DNA of 42,805 nucleotides from Streptomyces sp. JHA26 (GTDB taxonomy: Bacteria > Actinomycetota > Actinomycetes > Streptomycetales > Streptomycetaceae): the NCBI RefSeq assembly GCF_002005565.1, contig NZ_BDJC01000056.1:1-42805 (forward strand). Direction: 5' to 3'. The notes under the pieces were generated by a model that worked only from the letters and a program-made list of their open reading frames with translations, made no database searches and was not told the origin of the DNA. Made by a program: the position numbers and the translations under genes. Each line of letters opens with the position of its first letter. Positions within the stretch are counted from its first letter, which is position 1. Below, piece after piece: positions 15,770-23,532 of the stretch.

Positions 15770-17260
15770 TCAGGCGCCGACCAGCGGGGAGCCGGACGGG
15801 CCGCGCAGGGGGGCGGCGAGTTCGGCCAGGGCGCGCTCCAGGCCGTGGAGGTGGGCCAGGGCCGGTTCGGCCGCGAGCGGCCGTTCCTGGTGGGCGGGAA
15901 CGGTCCCGCCGCCGGTGAGCGCCTCGACCGCGGCCTCGACCCGCCAGCAGGCGGCGGCCAGGCGGGCGTCGTGCGAGGCCTCCGGGTCGGCGGCGACAGC
16001 GACCAGACCGCGGATCTCCCGGGCACAGTCGTCGAGCAGGGCGAGTACGCGCCGGGCGCGGCGCTTGCGCCCGTGCATGGGGTTGAGCGGGTGCACGAGC
16101 GGGGCGACCGAGAGCCGCACCCGGCCGAGCAGCTGCTCCAGTTCGGCCACGCGGGGCGCCGGGTCGGCGCCCTCGGTGCCGGCGAGACGGGCGGCGGCCT
16201 CGGCGGTGCAGGCGTGGACGCAGCGCAGGGCCCGCTGGATCCAGGCGTCGGTGACGGCGTGGGTGGTGACGGGCAGGACGAAGAGGACCGCGAGCACGGC
16301 ACCGAGCGCGCCGACGCCGGTCTCGGCGATCCGCAGGGCGAGCAGCCCGGGGCCGAGGACACCCAGGAGGCCGTAGAGCAGCTCGGCGAGCAGCGTCACG
16401 CAGAGCATCATCCAGGTGTAGGACACCGCGGCGGTGTAGAAGATGCCGAAGACGCAGACGGCGGCGAGTACGGCCGTGGGCACCGCGGACCCGGCGACGG
16501 GGACGGCGACGAGGAAGCCGAGACCGATGCCGACGACCGTGCCGAGCACCCGCCGGAAGCCGCGGACCAGGGTCTCGCCGCGCGAGGTGGTGTTGACGAA
16601 GACCCACCAGGTGGCGCCGACGGCCCAGTACCAGCGGTCGCCGGACACCAGCTGGCCCACGACCAGCGCGAAGCCCGCGCCGACGGTGGCCTGGACGGCC
16701 TGGCGGGTGGTGATGCGGGCGAGTCCGGTGCCGGCGGGCGGGGCAGGCACGACGGCCGGGGGCAGGCGGCGCTCGTAGCACCACAGGCCGAAGCGGACCG
16801 TCGCGGCGGTCGCCACGGACAGCAGTACGGCGGCGTGCATCTCCGGCAGCCGGTCCGTGGTCGCGTGCAGGAACTGGGCGATGAAGAAGGTCATGAACGC
16901 GAACACGCCGAGGCTGTGACCGCGCGGGCCCCAGCGCCGGGCGTACACGCCCGCGCCGACCACGGCGAGGAAGGCGAGGTCGCGGGCCACGGGGTGGCCG
17001 TGCAGTCCGGCCGCGGCGGTCAGCACGGGCAGCCCCACCACCGGCAGCAGCGCGGTGGTGACCGCCTGGCCGCGCACGGTGGCGTCGGTGACGGTGAACA
17101 GGGCGAGCAGCGCGGCGAGCCCGCCGACGACGGCGCCCACGAGGGAGACGCCCGCCAGACCGCAGACGACGACGGCCGCCCCGATACCGACGACGGCCCG
17201 CGCGGCGAAGCGCAGCCGCGCCCGCCCCGGGTCCGGGCTCACGAACACCCTCTTCAGCAC
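15770..17260 (-). CDS. FUSC-family integral membrane protein
   Basis: About 496 residues. There are two blocks of transmembrane helices, roughly residues 20-155 and 190-330, separated by a short loop, then a soluble C-terminal helical region of about 160 residues. This is the FUSC/aromatic-acid-exporter layout; the second block holds the FUSC-type segment RWYWAVGATWWVFVNTTSRGETLVRGFRRVLGT. Relatives are proposed efflux components. Start is GTG 17260. It overlaps the stop codon of a short upstream reading frame, so translation is probably coupled. The divergent Lrp/AsnC gene shares the intergenic region and is the likely regulator. Confidence 0.88.
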   Translation of the reverse strand: MLKRVFVSPDPGRARLRFAARAVVGIGAAVVVCGLAGVSLVGAVVGGLAALLALFTVTDATVRGQAVTTALLPVVGLPVLTAAAGLHGHPVARDLAFLAVVGAGVYARRWGPRGHSLGVFAFMTFFIAQFLHATTDRLPEMHAAVLLSVATAATVRFGLWCYERRLPPAVVPAPPAGTGLARITTRQAVQATVGAGFALVVGQLVSGDRWYWAVGATWWVFVNTTSRGETLVRGFRRVLGTVVGIGLGFLVAVPVAGSAVPTAVLAAVCVFGIFYTAAVSYTWMMLCVTLLAELLYGLLGVLGPGLLALRIAETGVGALGAVLAVLFVLPVTTHAVTDAWIQRALRCVHACTAEAAARLAGTEGADPAPRVAELEQLLGRVRLSVAPLVHPLNPMHGRKRRARRVLALLDDCAREIRGLVAVAADPEASHDARLAAACWRVEAAVEALTGGGTVPAHQERPLAAEPALAHLHGLERALAELAAPLRGPSGSPLVGA

Positions 17261-17346
17261 TGATTACCGCCCCCTCGCACACTGACCCGGCCGTCACCGG
17301 AACGAAAAAGGCGCCGCGGGATCCGCAGCGCCATCGACCCCTCCAT
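17254..17346 (-). CDS. Putative leader peptide upstream of the FUSC gene
   Basis: A 30-codon frame starting at ATG 17346 (AAAGGA seven bases upstream) or, more likely, a 26-codon frame at ATG 17334 with GGAGGGG upstream. It begins MALRIPRRLF and ends GGGNQC. Its TGA at 17254-17256 overlaps the FUSC start (GTGCTGA). The frame contains an intrinsic terminator, so it resembles a translated attenuator leader. It is rich in Arg and Gly. There is no homology I recognise; protein-level evidence is absent. Confidence 0.6.
   Translation of the reverse strand: MEGSMALRIPRRLFRSGDGRVSVRGGGNQC
17305..17332 (-). terminator. Intrinsic terminator/attenuator inside the FUSC leader
   Basis: On the minus strand GGCGCTGCGG and CCGCGGCGCC (17310-17332) form a 10-bp stem (one G-U pair) with a 3-base loop, followed at once by TTTTT (17305-17309). 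This is the only T-tract terminator seen in the window. It lies upstream of the FUSC start and inside the leader reading frame, so it should stop transcription before FUSC unless disrupted. Confidence 0.75.
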
Positions 17347-17388
17347 ATGAGCATCCTTTCCACCAGTGGCTCAACTGCCGCTTTGTGA

Positions 17389-17407
17389 ATTGGTCCATTG
17401 GTACAGT
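17389..17407. promoter_or_regulatory. Lrp-type binding region and lrp promoter
   Basis: ATTGGT repeats at 17389-17394 and 17397-17402, 8 bases apart, and CCATTGG (17395-17401) is a small palindrome. TACAGT (17402-17407) is a TANNNT -10 candidate for the regulator gene. The segment is AT-rich compared with its surroundings and sits between the divergent FUSC leader and lrp gene. Confidence 0.45.
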
Positions 17408-17467
17408 GAGCGTGGCTTTTCCGCGGCCACCGGAGGGCCATTGGCCGACGAGAGGAACCGGGACACC

Positions 17468-17944
17468 ATGGCCGTCGACGAACTCGACACCCGCATCCTG
17501 CGGCTGCTGCTGGAGCAGCCGCGCACCAGCGTGCGCGAGTACGCACGTCTCCTCGGGGTCGCCCGCGGGACGCTCCAGGCCCGGCTGGACCGGCTGGAGC
17601 GCGACGGCGTGATCACCGGCACCGCGCCGTCCCTCTCCCCCGCGGCGCTGGGCCACCCCGTGCTCGCGTTCGTGCACATCGAGGTCACCCAGGGCCACCT
17701 GGACGACGTGGGCGAGGCACTGGCCGCCGTGCCGGAGATCGTGGAGGCGTTCTCCATCACGGGCGGCGGCGACCTGCTGACCCGGGTGGTGGCCCGGGAC
17801 AACGCGCACCTGGAGGACGTGGTCCAGAAGCTGATCAGCCTGCCCGGCGTGGTCCGCACCCGCAGCGAGGTCGCCCTGCGCGAGCGCGTCCCGCACCGGC
17901 TGCTGCCGCTGGTGGAGTCGATCGGGCGCACGGCGCGCACATGA
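17468..17944 (+). CDS. Lrp/AsnC family transcriptional regulator
   Basis: About 158 residues, the normal size. HTH near residues 5-50: VDELDTRILRLLLEQPRTSVREYARLLGVARGTLQARLDRLERDG fits in outline. The RAM effector domain follows: VLAFVHIEVTQGHLDDV, VVEAFSIT-like sequence (EIVEAFSITGGGDLLTRVVA) and LPGVVRTRSEVAL. These proteins form octamers and respond to amino acids or small aromatic ligands. The ATG at 17468 has only a distant GAGG (12 bases). It is divergent from the FUSC leader, so it may control FUSC expression. Confidence 0.9.
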   Translation: MAVDELDTRILRLLLEQPRTSVREYARLLGVARGTLQARLDRLERDGVITGTAPSLSPAALGHPVLAFVHIEVTQGHLDDVGEALAAVPEIVEAFSITGGGDLLTRVVARDNAHLEDVVQKLISLPGVVRTRSEVALRERVPHRLLPLVESIGRTART

Positions 17945-18158
17945 GCCTCGGCATCGTGGACGCCCGGCCCGGTGCCGGACCGCTCCGGCGCGACGGGGCG
18001 AACGCGCGACAGGGGCGAACGCGTGCCGGGGGGGCCGCGTGCCGGGGGCCGCGGAAGGCGTCGTACGTGAGGTGACGGCGGCCGACGAGACGGAGAACAC
18101 ATCCGTCGTGCGCGGGTTCTGCCCGCGGCGCTGATCAGAGCGCGGTCCGCATCCGTAT

Positions 18159-18193
18159 CTCCTGGTGTCCGAGCCTGTCCTCGCACCAGGAGG
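18159..18193 (+). promoter_or_regulatory. Hairpin that would hide the DUF4142 ribosome site
   Basis: CTCCTGGTG (18159-18167) pairs perfectly with CACCAGGAG (18184-18192). The right arm contains most of the AGGAGG ribosome site (18188-18193) for the gene starting at 18198. The loop is 16 bases. If transcription starts upstream, the fold would limit translation until opened. No promoter was identified. Confidence 0.5.
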
Positions 18194-18197
18194 CACG

Positions 18198-18938
18198 ATG
18201 CGCATCACGCGCACCACGGCAGGGACGGCCTTCGTGGCCGGTTCCCTGGTCCTCACCCTCACCGCGCTCGCCTACCCGGCCGTGCTCGGCGTCCAGAACG
18301 CGGGCAACGACCAGGCCCGCGTCGTCACCGAGACGCGGTACGGGCCGCTCACCGAGGCCGACCGGGACTTCGTGGTGAAGGTCCGTGCCGCCGGGCTGTG
18401 GGAGCACCCGCTCGGGCTGATGGCCATGGAACGGGGGACGACACCGGAGATGCGGGAGGCCGGTGAGCACCTGGTCACGGGCCACTCCCGGCTCGACGCG
18501 ACGTGCCGCCGGATCGCCCCGGAGCTGGGCATCACCCTGCCCAACCTGGCGTCACCGCAGCAGCAGCAGTTCGTGTCGACCGTGAGCGGGACCACGGGCA
18601 AGCAGTTCGACACCACCGCGGTCAACATCATGCGCATCACGCACGGCCAGATCTTCCCGGTGATCGCCAAGATCCGCGCCAACACCAAGAACTCGCTGGT
18701 GCGGCAGCTGGCCGATCAGGCCAACGACACCGTCCTCGATCACATCACCGTGCTGGAGAGGACCGGCCTGGTCAACTTCGACCAGGTCAACTTCCAGCAG
18801 TCGGCCCCGCCGGGCCTGCCGAAGGTCCAGCTCACCCCGCCGGCTCCGCAGCCGGGCGAACCGGTGCTGGCCCTCACCGAGCCGCCCGGGCCGGACGTCG
18901 GCACGACGGCTCCGACGCCCGGTCCGACGGTCCGCTGA
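18198..18938 (+). CDS. DUF4142 domain protein, membrane-anchored or secreted
   Basis: About 246 residues. A basic start (MRITRTTAG) and a hydrophobic helix (residues about 10-32) give an uncleaved anchor or signal peptide. DUF4142 core: LTEADRDFVVKVRAAGLWEHPLGLMA, EAGEHLVTGHSRLD and a long helical tail with ITVLERTGLVNFDQ. DUF4142 folds are ferritin-like helical bundles of unknown activity, related to DUF305 in His/Met use. The final 45 residues are Pro-rich. AGGAGG precedes the ATG but lies in a hairpin. It may act outside the cell or at the membrane surface. Confidence 0.82.
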   Translation: MRITRTTAGTAFVAGSLVLTLTALAYPAVLGVQNAGNDQARVVTETRYGPLTEADRDFVVKVRAAGLWEHPLGLMAMERGTTPEMREAGEHLVTGHSRLDATCRRIAPELGITLPNLASPQQQQFVSTVSGTTGKQFDTTAVNIMRITHGQIFPVIAKIRANTKNSLVRQLADQANDTVLDHITVLERTGLVNFDQVNFQQSAPPGLPKVQLTPPAPQPGEPVLALTEPPGPDVGTTAPTPGPTVR

Positions 18939-18970
18939 GGCCGGCGGGCGCCGCCCGCGTCCCCGGCGGC

Positions 18971-19747
18971 TCACCTGCCGCGGGGCCTGCCCCGTCGGCC
19001 GCCCTTGGCGCTGCCGCCGGACCCGCGCCGCGCGCCGCCGGCCTGTTTCCCTCCGGCCGGCTTCTTCGCCGTCGCCGGTTTGCGCCGCGGCGACGCGGTA
19101 CCGGTGCGCTCGTCCTTCGCCTGTGCCGGGCCGGGTCGCCGGCCCCGGGTGCTGTTGACGGTCCTGCCCCGGACGATCCCGATGAACTCCTCCACCAGGT
19201 CGGTGTGCGCGTCCTCGGGCCACGACAGCGCCACACCCGATCCGGGGGCGTCGGTGACCGGCCGGTACGTGAGGTCCTTGCGGTGGTGCAGACGGGCCAG
19301 CGACAGGGGGACGACGAGGACGCCGATGCCGGCCGCCACCAGTTCCACGGCGTCCGCGGTGGTGGCCGGGCGTTCGAACGCGGGCCGGCCGGGCGGCCGC
19401 TCCCAGCCGAGCACGTCGTCGAGGGGGTGCAGCACGATCTCGTCGGACAGGTCCTCGACGGTCACCTCGTCGGCCGCGGTCACCAGGTGGTCCTTGGGGA
19501 TCACCACGACCGTGGTCTCGGTGTAGAGGGGGATCGCGCTGAGGACGGTCCGGTCGACGGGCAGCCGCACCAGTCCGGCGTCCGCGCCGCCGTCCAGCAG
19601 CACTCCGTCCGCCTCGGCGGCGGAGACCTGGGTCAGGGACAGCGGGACGTCCGGCAGCCGCTCGTTCCAGATGCGCACCCATTTGTCGGGCGTCACCCCC
19701 GGGACGTACGCGAGCCGGAACGCGGGGGGTTCTTCCGAGCCTGTCAC
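18971..19747 (-). CDS. LysR-type substrate-binding domain protein without HTH, AT-hook-like tail
   Basis: About 258 residues. Residues 8-200 form the periplasmic-binding fold of LysR regulators: FRLAYVPGVTPDKWVRIWNERLPDVPLSL, DAGLVRLPVD, VVVIPKDHLVTA and ELVAAGIGVLVVPLSLARLHHRKDL. The usual N-terminal winged helix is absent and the protein starts at the sensor domain. The last 55 residues are Lys/Arg/Gly-rich and end in RRGRPRGR, which matches an AT-hook core (RGRP). The tail may bind DNA. GTG 19747 follows a TAACCT -10 by six bases, so the mRNA is probably leaderless. It is divergent from a DUF5997 gene, a likely partner. Confidence 0.85.
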   Translation of the reverse strand: MTGSEEPPAFRLAYVPGVTPDKWVRIWNERLPDVPLSLTQVSAAEADGVLLDGGADAGLVRLPVDRTVLSAIPLYTETTVVVIPKDHLVTAADEVTVEDLSDEIVLHPLDDVLGWERPPGRPAFERPATTADAVELVAAGIGVLVVPLSLARLHHRKDLTYRPVTDAPGSGVALSWPEDAHTDLVEEFIGIVRGRTVNSTRGRRPGPAQAKDERTGTASPRRKPATAKKPAGGKQAGGARRGSGGSAKGGRRGRPRGR

Positions 19748-19753
19748 CCGGCC

Positions 19754-19798
19754 AGGTTACCGGGCGTGGTCGGGAGCCGTTCACATGCTCGATACCCT
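19754..19798. promoter_or_regulatory. Divergent leaderless promoters, LysR-like/DUF5997
   Basis: Minus strand: TAACCT (19754-19759) ends six bases before GTG 19747. Plus strand: TACCCT (19793-19798) ends seven bases before ATG 19806. Neither gene has a ribosome site. The whole gap is 58 bases, so any bound regulator would affect both. CCCGG and CCGGG half-sites flank the left -10. Confidence 0.55.
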
Positions 19799-19805
19799 TG
19801 ACACC

Positions 19806-20204
19806 ATGACGTCGCACCAGAACACCCAGACCATGAAGCCCGCGACCGCGGCGAAGAAGCTGGGTGTGTACCTCGAGGCCACACCCGCCGAGTTCCGGGA
19901 GGGCGTCGTCACGCGCGCCGAGCTGAACGCGCTGCAGGCCGACCCGCCGCAGTGGCTGCGCGAGCTGCGGCGCGACGGTCCGCACCCGCGGCCGGTGGTG
20001 GCGGCCAAGCTGGGCGTGTCCATCGCGGGGCTGCGCCGCGGCGGGGTCGAGGAACCGCTGACCACGGCGCAGATCGACGCGCTGAAGCAGGAGCGTCCCG
20101 AGTGGCTGGAGCGGGAGCAGGCCGTCCAGGCCGACGTCCGCAAGGAGGCCGCCCGCGTGAAGCAGCTCCACGCGGAGCGCGCCGCACGCGCCGAGCGCGG
20201 CTGA
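19806..20204 (+). CDS. DUF5997 family protein
   Basis: About 132 residues, soluble and charged. The conserved core is KPATAAKKLGVYLEATPAEF, then ELNALQADPPQWLRELRR, PHPRPVVAAKLGVSIAGLRR and LTTAQIDALKQERPEWL. The PVVAAKLGVSIAGLRRGG segment has the spacing of a helix-turn-helix, suggesting nucleic-acid binding, though the family has no assigned function. A coiled, Ala/Arg/Glu-rich C-terminus follows. The ATG at 19806 is chosen because it follows a -10 box directly and matches the usual MTSHQ start. It is divergent from the HTH-less LysR-like gene. Confidence 0.82.
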   Translation: MTSHQNTQTMKPATAAKKLGVYLEATPAEFREGVVTRAELNALQADPPQWLRELRRDGPHPRPVVAAKLGVSIAGLRRGGVEEPLTTAQIDALKQERPEWLEREQAVQADVRKEAARVKQLHAERAARAERG

Positions 20205-20240
20205 CCGTCCGGGGGCATGGCCCCCGGCTCAGCCCTCGGC

Positions 20241-20732
20241 TCAGGCCTCGGCCTTCTGCTCCGTCAGGCTCCACGCGTACTGCAGCCAGTCCGACAGCGC
20301 GACGGCGCTCAGGCCCGCGCTCAGCATGCGGCCGGCCCGGGGCGCGACCGCGTAGGTGCCGACCAGCCCGCCGGCCACCCAGGCCGAGGTGCAGAACGGG
20401 CAGGAGACCAGGTCTCCGACGGCGCGGCGCAGCCCGCCGCCGCGCGAGGCGTCCATCACCTCGCTGCCCTCGCCCTCGCGCTCCCGGCGGGTGAACGGCG
20501 CCCGCACGAAGCTCGTGACCTTGTCCTTGGTCAGCAGCCGGGACGCCTTGAAGGTCGCCGTCCCCAGCAGGGCCACGTCCCAGGGCGGGACGGTGTCGGG
20601 CAGGCGGACCCCACGGCGCCACGCCACCACGGCGAACGCTCCGACAGCGGTCGCGAAGGTCGTCGCGAGCGTCGCGTATCCCGCCAGGGGGGTGTCGTCG
20701 TCGGCGCCGTAGCGCTGCTCACCGTCCGTCAT
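20241..20732 (-). CDS. DUF1360 domain membrane protein
   Basis: About 163 residues with three hydrophobic segments (about residues 18-38, 108-128 and 132-150). The DUF1360 signature is present: LLGTATFKASRLLTKDKVTSFVRAPFT and the CPFCTSAWVAG motif with two cysteines near residue 110. Homologues include Bacillus sporulation proteins of this family; no activity is known. GGGAAGG precedes the ATG. Convergent with DUF5997. Confidence 0.85.
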   Translation of the reverse strand: MTDGEQRYGADDDTPLAGYATLATTFATAVGAFAVVAWRRGVRLPDTVPPWDVALLGTATFKASRLLTKDKVTSFVRAPFTRREREGEGSEVMDASRGGGLRRAVGDLVSCPFCTSAWVAGGLVGTYAVAPRAGRMLSAGLSAVALSDWLQYAWSLTEQKAEA

Positions 20733-20858
20733 GACTGCCTTCCCTTCGGGCGCCCGCCGTCGGGGCCGCCTCGTCGACCGGGGGCCGAGTGCCCTGTTCC
20801 GGCCGGTTCCAACGCCCGACGCACGCCGCCGCGTCCGACGCGCACGCGGGTGCGGCGG

Positions 20859-21245
20859 TCAGCCCGTCGCGGGACCGCCGAAGAGGTCCGCGCAGTCGGC
20901 GGGCAGCGCACCGCGGAGGCGGTCCGCGCGCTCGCCTGGCACCGCTTCGGCGAGCGTGGAGAGCACCGCGCCCGCGTCCCACTCCGCGGTGCGCGGCCGG
21001 GCGCCGGTCTGCTGGGCCACGCGTCGCAGGAACTCCTCGCGGCCGAAGGTCTCGGGGCCTCCCCGTTCCAGGCGCAGCGCGTCGTCCAGGGGCGCCGGCA
21101 GATGCGCGGCCAGGGCCGCGGCCTCCTCCGGTGCGATCCGGGACGCGATCACCCACAGCACGGCCGTGGTGACCTGCTCGGCCTCTTCCCCGCTGTGGTA
21201 CTCCCCGCGGTCACGGACCCGGGTCAGGAACTCGTCGAGCCGCAC
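20859..21245 (-). CDS. DUF2267 domain protein
   Basis: About 128 residues, soluble, all-helical. Core: LDEFLTRVRDRGEYHSGEEAEQVTTAVLWVIASRI and LAAHLPAPLDDALRL, with EEFLRRVAQ later. DUF2267 proteins are often in stress-linked gene groups. GTG 21245 has AAGGAGG upstream; a longer frame would run into the glycosyltransferase stop. It lies 92 bases downstream of the glycosyltransferase gene on the same strand, so they are probably one transcript. Function unknown. Confidence 0.8.
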   Translation of the reverse strand: MRLDEFLTRVRDRGEYHSGEEAEQVTTAVLWVIASRIAPEEAAALAAHLPAPLDDALRLERGGPETFGREEFLRRVAQQTGARPRTAEWDAGAVLSTLAEAVPGERADRLRGALPADCADLFGGPATG

Positions 21246-21337
21246 GGCGCCGCCTCCTTCCGCCGGTTCTCGCCCGGCCCCGGGTGCCCCGGCCGGGATG
21301 GGGGAAACGGACGCGGGGCCGCCGGGCGCAGCCCGGT

Positions 21338-22498
21338 TCACCGGCGTGCGCGCAACGCGTCGGCGACGGCGGTCACCCGGGTCACGGCGTCGTCCCGGAA
21401 CAGCGCGCGTCCGGCGGCGATCCGCTCCCGCCGGGCCGGGCCCGGGGCGGTCAGCCGTCGCAGCGCCCCGAGCAGCGCGGCGTCGTCCTCGGCCGTCTCC
21501 GAGACGCCCAGCGCGGCCATCCGGCGCACGCCGTCCGCGCCATGGCCCGGTATCGGTCGGTGCCCCACGACCGGCAGTCCGGCGGCGAGCGCCTGGACGG
21601 CGGTCTGCCCCGCGGCGTTGTCGACCAGGGCCCGGGCGGCCTGCAGCAGGCCGGGCATGTCCGTCACCCAGCCGAGGACGAGCGCACCGGGAACGCCGGA
21701 CAGCTCACGGCGCAGTCTCACGTTGTCCCCGCAGAGCACGACCGGGAGGAAACCGTGCTCCGACAGCAGCCGCACGGTGGCGGCCAGACGCGAGCCGACC
21801 CCCCAGGCGCCGACGGACAGCACGACGGGGGGCCGCCCGGGGCCGTGCCGGTCGAACAGCCGGCGCCACCCGTCCGCTCCGGGCGCGTCGGCGAAGAACT
21901 CGGGGGCCACCACCGGGCCGCAGACCCCGGCGGGTGTGCCGGTGGTCCGCCGCACCTGGCGTGCCGCGTCGTCCGTGAGGCACAGACAGTGGTCGTTGCC
22001 GGGATGGAGCCACTGCCGGTGGACGACGAAGTCGATCACGAGCACGACGCTGGGCACGGGCAGCAGCCCGCGGGCGCGCAGATGGCCGGTCAGCTGGGCG
22101 CCGAGGTGGAAGACGGGGACCACCACGTCCGCGCCCGTGCGGTCGGCCAGCTCCCGCAGCCGGGCGCCGGCGAGCCGGGCCAGGGGCGTCCCGCCCGGCC
22201 GGCGCCCGCCGCCGGGGCGCAGGAACAGGCGGTACAGGACGGCGTACGCCCAGGGGAAGTGCCGCACCGACCCGCGATAGAAGAGCCGAAGGGCACGGCC
22301 GAGGCCGTACGGCAGGAGTGCGAGGACGTCGACGACCAGGGCGTCGCCCCCGCGTTCCCGGATCCGGCGGGCCAGTTCGGCGGCGACCGTGTCGTGCCCG
22401 GCGCCCATGCTCGCGCTGACCAGCAGCAGACGTCCGGCGCCCTGCGGGGTGCGCGGAGGTGCGGTCCGGCGGGACGCGGATGAGCTGGGAGGATGCAC
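21338..22498 (-). CDS. MGDG-synthase-like glycosyltransferase (GT28 type)
   Basis: About 386 residues. N-terminal MGDG-synthase domain: LLLVSASMGAGHDTVAAELARRI (glycine-rich loop), VVPVFHLGAQLTGHLRARG and VVLVIDFVVHRQWLHPGNDHCLCLT. C-terminal nucleotide-sugar domain: PVVLSVGAWGVGSRL, VLGWVTDMPGLLQAARALVDNAAGQTAVQALAAGLPVVGHRPIPGHG. It should transfer a sugar to diacylglycerol or a related lipid at the inner membrane face. The lipid acceptor cannot be read from sequence. Start is GTG 22498 with a weak ribosome site, close behind a possible SigB-like promoter. Confidence 0.85.
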   Translation of the reverse strand: MHPPSSSASRRTAPPRTPQGAGRLLLVSASMGAGHDTVAAELARRIRERGGDALVVDVLALLPYGLGRALRLFYRGSVRHFPWAYAVLYRLFLRPGGGRRPGGTPLARLAGARLRELADRTGADVVVPVFHLGAQLTGHLRARGLLPVPSVVLVIDFVVHRQWLHPGNDHCLCLTDDAARQVRRTTGTPAGVCGPVVAPEFFADAPGADGWRRLFDRHGPGRPPVVLSVGAWGVGSRLAATVRLLSEHGFLPVVLCGDNVRLRRELSGVPGALVLGWVTDMPGLLQAARALVDNAAGQTAVQALAAGLPVVGHRPIPGHGADGVRRMAALGVSETAEDDAALLGALRRLTAPGPARRERIAAGRALFRDDAVTRVTAVADALRARR

Positions 22499-22509
22499 GG
22501 CGCTTCAGG

Positions 22510-22574
22510 TTGCCCGCCCATCGCGTTCCAAACCGGGGCACAAGCGGATGTTTCGGATCTTTCACCGGGGATAC
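22510..22574. promoter_or_regulatory. Divergent SigB-like promoters between glycosyltransferase and SDR genes
   Basis: Plus strand: GTTT (22550-22553), 14 bases, GGGATAC (22568-22574). Minus strand: GTTT (22530-22533), 14 bases, GGGCAA (22510-22515). Both fit the GTTT-N14-16-GGGTAC/T pattern of Streptomyces SigB-type promoters with one mismatch at most in the spacing class and one or two in the -10. Confidence 0.5.
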
Positions 22575-22664
22575 TCCATGACCGCCCGTCCGGTCGGACG
22601 CGGGGAGGCCCCGGCCGTCCGGTCGATCGCCTCCCGGCGTCCACCCCGAGCCAAGGTGGTCCCC

Positions 22665-23516
22665 ATGGTCGATGCGTTCTCCCGCGCCCGGTCCGCCCCC
22701 GGACCGCGGATCGCCGCCCCCGACGCGGACCGGGCGAGGCCCCGGCCGCCCGTCGGCGAGCGGGGCACGCGTACGCGCACGGCGCTGGTGACGGGGGCCT
22801 CCTCCGGCATCGGTGCGGCCGTCGCCCGGCGGCTGGCCGACGAGGGCGGCTGGCGGCTGGTGCTCAGCGGGCGCGACCCGTCCCGGCTGCACGAGGTGGC
22901 TCGGGCCGCGTCGGCCACCGCCTTCGCCGCGGACCTCACCCTGCCCGGCGCCGACCGGCGGCTCACCGACTTCGCCCTGGCCGCGGCGGGTCCGGTGGAC
23001 CTCCTGGTGGCCGGTGCCGGGGTGGGCTGGGCCGGGGAGTTCCGCGACATGCCGCCGCACACCATCGGCGAGGTCTTCGACATCGACGTCCTGGCCACGC
23101 TGCGGCTGGTGCGGCTGCTGCTGCCCGGCATGATCGAGGCGGGCTCGGGGCGCGTGGTGCTCATCGGGTCGCTGGCGGGCTGCGTGGGGGTGCGCGACGA
23201 GGCCGTGTACTCCGCCGCCAAGGCCGCGCTGGGCGCCTTCGCCGACGCCCTGCGGTACGAGGTGCGGGGCACCGGGGTGGGGGTGACCCACGTGGTGCCC
23301 GGTGTCGTCGACACGCCCTTCTTCGAACGCCGCGGCGCGCCCTACCGACGGTCCAGGCCGCGGCCGGTGCCGGCGGAGCGGGTCGCCGACGCGGTGTGCA
23401 GGGCGGTGGCCCGGGGCCGGGACGAGGTGTACGTGCCCGGCTGGCTGCGGTTGCCGTGCCGGGTCCGGGGCGCGGCGCCCGGGCTCTACCGGCGGATGGC
23501 CTCCCGGTTCGGATGA
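22665..23516 (+). CDS. Short-chain dehydrogenase/reductase
   Basis: About 283 residues. Rossmann motif TGASSGIG at residues 43-50, AGAGVGWAGEF for the adenine-ring region, the catalytic Ser in VVLIGSLAG and YSAAK for the Tyr-Lys pair. The later VTHVVPGVVDTPFF region resembles classical SDRs acting on lipids or sterol-like substrates. The first 35 residues are a Pro/Arg-rich extension not seen in most SDRs. ATG 22665 has AAGGTGG upstream. It is followed by a DMT transporter after 16 bases and is likely in the same transcript. Substrate unknown. Confidence 0.85.
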   Translation: MVDAFSRARSAPGPRIAAPDADRARPRPPVGERGTRTRTALVTGASSGIGAAVARRLADEGGWRLVLSGRDPSRLHEVARAASATAFAADLTLPGADRRLTDFALAAAGPVDLLVAGAGVGWAGEFRDMPPHTIGEVFDIDVLATLRLVRLLLPGMIEAGSGRVVLIGSLAGCVGVRDEAVYSAAKAALGAFADALRYEVRGTGVGVTHVVPGVVDTPFFERRGAPYRRSRPRPVPAERVADAVCRAVARGRDEVYVPGWLRLPCRVRGAAPGLYRRMASRFG

Positions 23517-23532
23517 GCGGGAGGCCGCCGCG

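Noticed and set aside
20731..22483. Long plus-strand open frames across DUF2267 and glycosyltransferase genes
   Set aside because: Arg/Pro/Ala-rich translations without motifs; the minus-strand genes have clear families.
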